The notes under the pieces were generated by a model that was not told the origin of the DNA, made no database searches, and worked only from the letters and a program-made list of their open reading frames with translations. Positions 61,501-64,000 of a DNA stretch of 64,000 bases are shown one piece after another (the stretch's first letter is position 1; the number at the start of each line of letters is the position of its first letter). The DNA is from Mortierella alpina (lineage: Eukaryota; Mortierellomycota; Mortierellomycetes; Mortierellales; Mortierellaceae), in assembly GCA_029449245.1 (NCBI GenBank), contig JANATF010000024.1, forward strand, positions 1-64,000, given 5' to 3'. Made by a program: the position numbers and the translations under genes.

Positions 61501-63951
61501 CTGGTGGTGCTTATATTCCTCTGGATCCATTCTACGCCAGCGATCGTCTTCACGCTATCCTTCAAGACGCTACACCTTTCTGTCTGGTAGCTGACGAGCA
61601 AGGGAGGGCGATCCTAGACAACGTTCTACTGTCAACTATGACGATCGTGGACCCCAACAACATGACGACAACCCATTCAACAACGAACCCTACGATCGGT
61701 GCGATTACTTCACAACATCTATCGTATGTCTTTTACACCTCGGGAACCACAGGAAAACCAAAGGGCGTCATGGTGGAACACCAAGGGCTGGTCAGTCTCG
61801 TTACAACTCAGCAGCAGCTTCTCGATATTCAACCATCTAGCCGCATGACCCAGTTTGCTTCTATCGGGTTTGATACCAGCGTCTGGGAGATTTTCGCAAC
61901 TTTGTGCTACGGAGGTGCACTGCATGTGCTGCAACAAGATGTGCGTTTGGATATTCGTCAACTATGGGTCTATTTGGAAGAGCATCAAATCACCCATGCC
62001 ATCTTCACACCGTCGGCGCTTCAAGACTGCGAAGGACTGCCAGCTCTAAACTCAATGTCGATGGTACTCCTTGGAGGCGAAGCACTTTCGGAAGGTCTGG
62101 CGAGGAGGGTCAGCAAATTGATGCCTGCTGCAACCATCGTCAATGAGTATGGTCCAACAGAGGCATCTGTGGCGTCACTGTCATGGACGTACTCTGAACA
62201 TGGCCTGAGCGGACAGGATATGATCCCCATCGGTCGACCTCATTCCAACAAGCGCCTGTATCTTCTCGACTCTCTCGGCACGCCTGTGCCACTGGGCGCT
62301 GTGGGGGAGATTTATCTCGGTGGCGTCGGCGTTGCCAGAGGATACCTCAACAGGTCTGACCTGACGGAGGAAAAATTCCTTCGCGATCCGTTTTCAGGCA
62401 ACGCTGACGCGCGTATGTACAAGACGGGAGACCTCGGAAAATACCTCCCTAGTGGCGATGTTCTCTGCTTGGGCCGTAACGACTTTCAGGTCAAGATTCG
62501 CGGCTTCCGCATCGAACTCGGTGAGATTGAGGCGCGGTTAGTAGAACACCCGATCGTGTCAGAGGCGGTGGTCGTGGCTGTGGGTGCAGAAACCAACAAA
62601 CAGCTCGTCGCCTATTTCATTATCTCGCACGAACAGCATTCCCAACTGGATAAGGATGAGTCAGAACGTAAGTAGAGCTCAACCTGCAACGCATCACTAT
62701 GAGGGCAAGTTACTGGCGTTCGACATCCTAACAAGACATTGTTATTTGAATGTTTTGATAGCCCTCCTTCTGTCGCAGGCTGCCTCAACTCTTCGCTCTC
62801 ACCTTGCTGCACGTTTGCCTGATTACATGGTCCCAGCCGCCTTTGTTCGTCTGGACGCCTTCCCATTGACCTCCAACGACAAGCTGGATCGAAACGCCCT
62901 CCCTGCTCCTGATAACGAGGATTTCGCTAATGAGGCTTACGAGGAACCTAAAGGAGAGATTGAAATCCTTTTGTCAAGCATTTGGGCTGAGCTGCTCAAC
63001 ATCAAGAGAGTAGGAAGGAATGACGGTTTCTTTGTTCTTGGAGGCCACTCATTATTGGCCGTGCGCATGATCAGCCGCATTCGCGCCATGTTGGGTTTCG
63101 AGCTCTCTCTACGTACTCTGTTTGAGGCACCAACTATTGCAGAGCTGGCACCTCGATTGCTGGCTACCGGAGTAGCGCATGACGAGTCTTACGACGTGTT
63201 GCTACCCATCAAACCTCAGGGCACACGACCGCCATTGTTTTGCATTCATCCAGGAACCGGACTCAGCTGGTGTTATACGGGATTGTCGACGCGCTTGGAT
63301 CCAGACCAGCCCCTTTATGGATTGCAAGCGCGCGGGTTTATCGACAATGGCGAAATGGCAACGACGCTTGACGAGATGGTGCTGGACTATATCGATCAAA
63401 TCCGTCAAGTACAACCTCATGGACCTTACCATCTGCTCGGGTATTCATTCGGGGGTCTGGTTGCACACACCATGGCATCGTACTTGGAGAAGCAAGGTGA
63501 GCGGGTGGCCCTTGTAGCCTTGATGGACACCCGCACCAAGTACCATACCATGGTGCAGGAGGATGAGGAGGACGAGGACGAAGACAACCAGGAGCAAGAT
63601 TTGATTCAGATGTTTATCGGAAACACGAACCAGTATTCACCCGACATGATAAATCCAATTCTGAAGAGGGCGTCGATAGTCGGTAGAAACAATGGCAGGA
63701 TTGGTCGGCAGCAAGGACCTCAGGTCACGAGCGGTGATCTCTTGATATTCCGTGCTACGGTCCTGGAGACCCAAGGCAGGACGATACTGAACGCGGATGA
63801 CTGGAAATCCCATGTTTGTGGTGCAATTGAGGTTTACGACATTGACTGTGCACACGACTATATGGACCTACCAGAGCCTACAGCTATCATTGGTCGGGTT
63901 CTCAGCCAGAAGCTCGACGAATGCCATAGAAATAGAGAGAAGGAAGAGTAG
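37557..63951 (+). CDS. NRPS-2: eight-module nonribosomal peptide synthetase with C-terminal thioesterase
   Basis: Domain order: A-T, E/C-A-T, C-A-T, E/C-A-T, C-A-T, C-A-T, C-A-T, C-A-T-TE, predicting an octapeptide. Exons: 37557-37591 (candidate), 37693-42335, 42425-43105, 43198-45744, 45840-49079, 49173-49853, 49944-52469, 52566-53246, 53332-55872, 55966-56646, 56737-59262, 59359-60039, 60133-62667, 62762-63951; joined, 8,395 residues with no internal stop. Every intron after the first is phase 1, 85-96 bp, usually with a CTAAC-like branch site. The start is uncertain: a TAG at 37682-37684 lies in frame just before the A domain, so a spliced leader (MLSPSQQKTTA) using GTATGT at 37592 and an AAG acceptor at 37692 is proposed. 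There is no N-terminal C domain, as expected for an initiating module. The stop is TAG at 63949. Product inferred, not identified. Confidence 0.96.
37693..39440 (+). other. NRPS-2 module 1: initiating A-T
   Basis: The A domain begins at IHRLFEEQ and has [11 protein letters not shown]. Pocket residues by GrsA alignment: D235 F236 W239 T278 T299 G301 D322 I330 S331, nearly the same as module 4; specificity not assigned. The A10 motif is degenerate (NEKLDRKALP). Carrier [12 protein letters not shown] at about 39300. Unlike all later modules, there is no intron between A8 and A9. The next domain is E/C, so residue 1 should be D. Confidence 0.88.
39441..42840 (+). other. NRPS-2 module 2: E/C-A-T
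   Basis: Dual E/C domain with HHLLATTGD near its start (about 39610) and HHLIGDHTA at about 39970. A-domain pocket D235 P236 L239 M278 V299 G301 E322 I330 A331; not assigned. The intron 42336-42424 lies between A8 and A9; the acceptor could also be three bases further on. The carrier is the VRLVNRVSALG class, leading to an LCL domain. Confidence 0.87.
42841..46250 (+). other. NRPS-2 module 3: C-A-T, predicted Thr
   Basis: LCL domain with HHIVSDGWS, intron 43106-43197. The A domain pocket D F W N V G M V H fits the bacterial Thr code and the whole domain closely resembles the Thr domains of NRPS-1. The A8-A9 intron is 45745-45839. The carrier (LLAIQVISKLHRVG) precedes an E/C domain, predicting D-Thr (or D-allo-Thr) at position 3. 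Confidence 0.88.
46251..49570 (+). other. NRPS-2 module 4: E/C-A-T
   Basis: Dual E/C domain ([18 protein letters not shown]), then an A domain with pocket D F W T I G D I S, almost the same as module 1, so positions 1 and 4 probably use the same or related amino acids. Single exon 45840-49079; intron 49080-49172 has a GTAATA donor. Confidence 0.87.
49571..52975 (+). other. NRPS-2 module 5: C-A-T
   Basis: LCL domain with HHIISDGWS and intron 49854-49943 (GTGGGT donor). The A domain has an odd pocket: D235 H236 S239 S278 I299 M301 E322 V330 A331; not assigned. The A8-A9 intron is 52470-52565. From 50031 to 52897 the sequence is nearly identical to module 7. Confidence 0.87.
50031..52897 (+). 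repeat. 2.87-kb C-A-T duplication, copy 1
   Basis: Aligns with 56824-59690 at a constant offset of 6793 bp with no indel, through exons and the A8-A9 intron. Between about 50150 and 52150 I found only one difference. Differences concentrate at both ends. Confidence 0.95.
52976..56370 (+). other. NRPS-2 module 6: C-A-T, Thr-related pocket
   Basis: LCL domain with [10 protein letters not shown]-domain intron 53247-53331 (GTACGT donor). The A domain belongs to the same subfamily as the Thr domains (FDFSIWEIW, NMTPSAF), but the pocket is D F W N I A I I Y, so substrate choice has probably shifted. The A8-A9 intron is 55873-55965. The start of the C domain is diverged (LLPSFDQKRLWFLAQ). Confidence 0.86.
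56371..59760 (+). other. NRPS-2 module 7: C-A-T, near copy of module 5
   Basis: Same pocket as module 5 (D H S S I M E V A). The C-domain intron is 56647-56736 and the A8-A9 intron 59263-59358. One conserved residue differs: HTSLFQVMF here against HTPLFQVMF in every other C domain of both genes. Positions 5 and 7 of the peptide should carry the same residue. Confidence 0.87.
56824..59690 (+). repeat. 2.87-kb C-A-T duplication, copy 2
   Basis: Partner of 50031-52897. The visible core change is C to T near 57540, which makes Pro to Ser in the condensation domain. The sequence between the copies is a different module (6), so this is not a simple head-to-tail tandem of adjacent units. Confidence 0.95.
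59761..62975 (+). other. NRPS-2 module 8: C-A
   Basis: LCL domain with [10 protein letters not shown]-domain intron 60040-60132 (GTGCGT donor). A-domain pocket D235 T236 W239 I278 L299 G301 E322 V330 A331; not assigned. The A8-A9 intron is 62668-62761, its acceptor TTTTGATAG chosen because it keeps phase 1. The A9-A10 segment reads SNDKLDRNALP, with Asp in place of the usual Gly before the catalytic Lys. Confidence 0.86.
62976..63951 (+). other. NRPS-2 terminal carrier and type I thioesterase
   Basis: The last carrier ([21 protein letters not shown]) is of the kind usually found before a TE. The TE begins near IKPQGTRPPLFCIHPG; GYSFGG (about 63438-63455) carries the nucleophilic Ser, an Asp follows in ALMDTR, and the catalytic His is likely in DCAHDYMD. 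It should release the octapeptide, probably by cyclization. An acidic run at 63551-63600 (EDEEDEDEDNQEQD) is inserted in the lid region. TE release is typical of bacteria; most ascomycete NRPSs use a terminal C domain or reductase. Confidence 0.93.
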
Positions 63952-64000
63952 ACAGGAGAAAAATCAATGTGTGTATGTACGATTGATAGTACAGTCGGTA

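Noticed and set aside
1-63951. Bacterial contamination or an endosymbiont contig as the source of the NRPS genes
   Set aside because: Both genes need GT-AG introns of about 90 bp at regular places to keep frame, and they flank intron-bearing eukaryotic genes on the same sequence.

Overview
The window looks like a fungal chromosome segment, most likely from an early-diverging fungus of the Mortierella group. The clues are three ordinary eukaryotic genes with short GT-AG introns (a BSD2/Ndfip-type membrane adaptor, methylenetetrahydrofolate reductase, and a phosducin-like protein) lying between two giant nonribosomal peptide synthetase (NRPS) genes. The NRPS proteins carry bacterial hallmarks: dual epimerization/condensation (E/C) domains, a bacterial-style threonine pocket code and a C-terminal type I thioesterase. 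Both genes are nevertheless cut by about 90-118 bp spliceosomal introns. Bacterial-like cyclopeptide NRPSs of this kind are known from Mortierella alpina; placing this window in that group is inference.

Layout. 1-21503 (minus): NRPS-1, 5' end inside the window, 3' end beyond base 1. Order: orphan T, three E/C or C modules and more, giving six complete A domains in view. 21504-23284: gene-poor, with a degenerate tandem repeat of 171/168 bp. 23285-27942 (plus): a decayed ABCC (MRP-type) ABC transporter with frameshifts, a stop codon and a truncated second ATPase domain. 28240-29681 (minus): BSD2-like gene. 30217-32422 (plus): MTHFR. 32927-34501 (minus): phosducin-like gene. 34502-37556: about 3 kb with no recognisable gene. 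37557-63951 (plus): NRPS-2, complete to its stop codon, eight modules ending in a thioesterase, about 8,395 residues.

How it works together. Each NRPS should build one peptide. NRPS-2 reads A-T, E/C-A-T, C-A-T, E/C-A-T, then four C-A-T modules, then TE. This predicts an octapeptide with D residues at positions 1 and 3 (position 3 predicted Thr), released by the TE, probably as a ring. NRPS-1 begins with a carrier domain that has no A domain of its own, so its first unit would have to be loaded in trans, or the gene has lost its 5' part.

The most interesting structure is how the NRPS genes are built. Almost every internal intron is phase 1 and sits at one of two equivalent points in each module: between A-domain motifs A8 and A9, and inside the condensation domain before its HHxxxDG motif. 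The exons are therefore symmetric (1-1), with strikingly constant sizes (681 nt in NRPS-2 and 669 nt in NRPS-1 for the A9-T-C exon). Such exons can be duplicated or swapped without breaking the frame. The sequence shows that this has happened repeatedly: module copies at fixed offsets of 3411, 6755 and 10166 bp, a near-identical 2.87 kb C-A-T duplication in NRPS-2, and A-domain swaps at C-A junctions.
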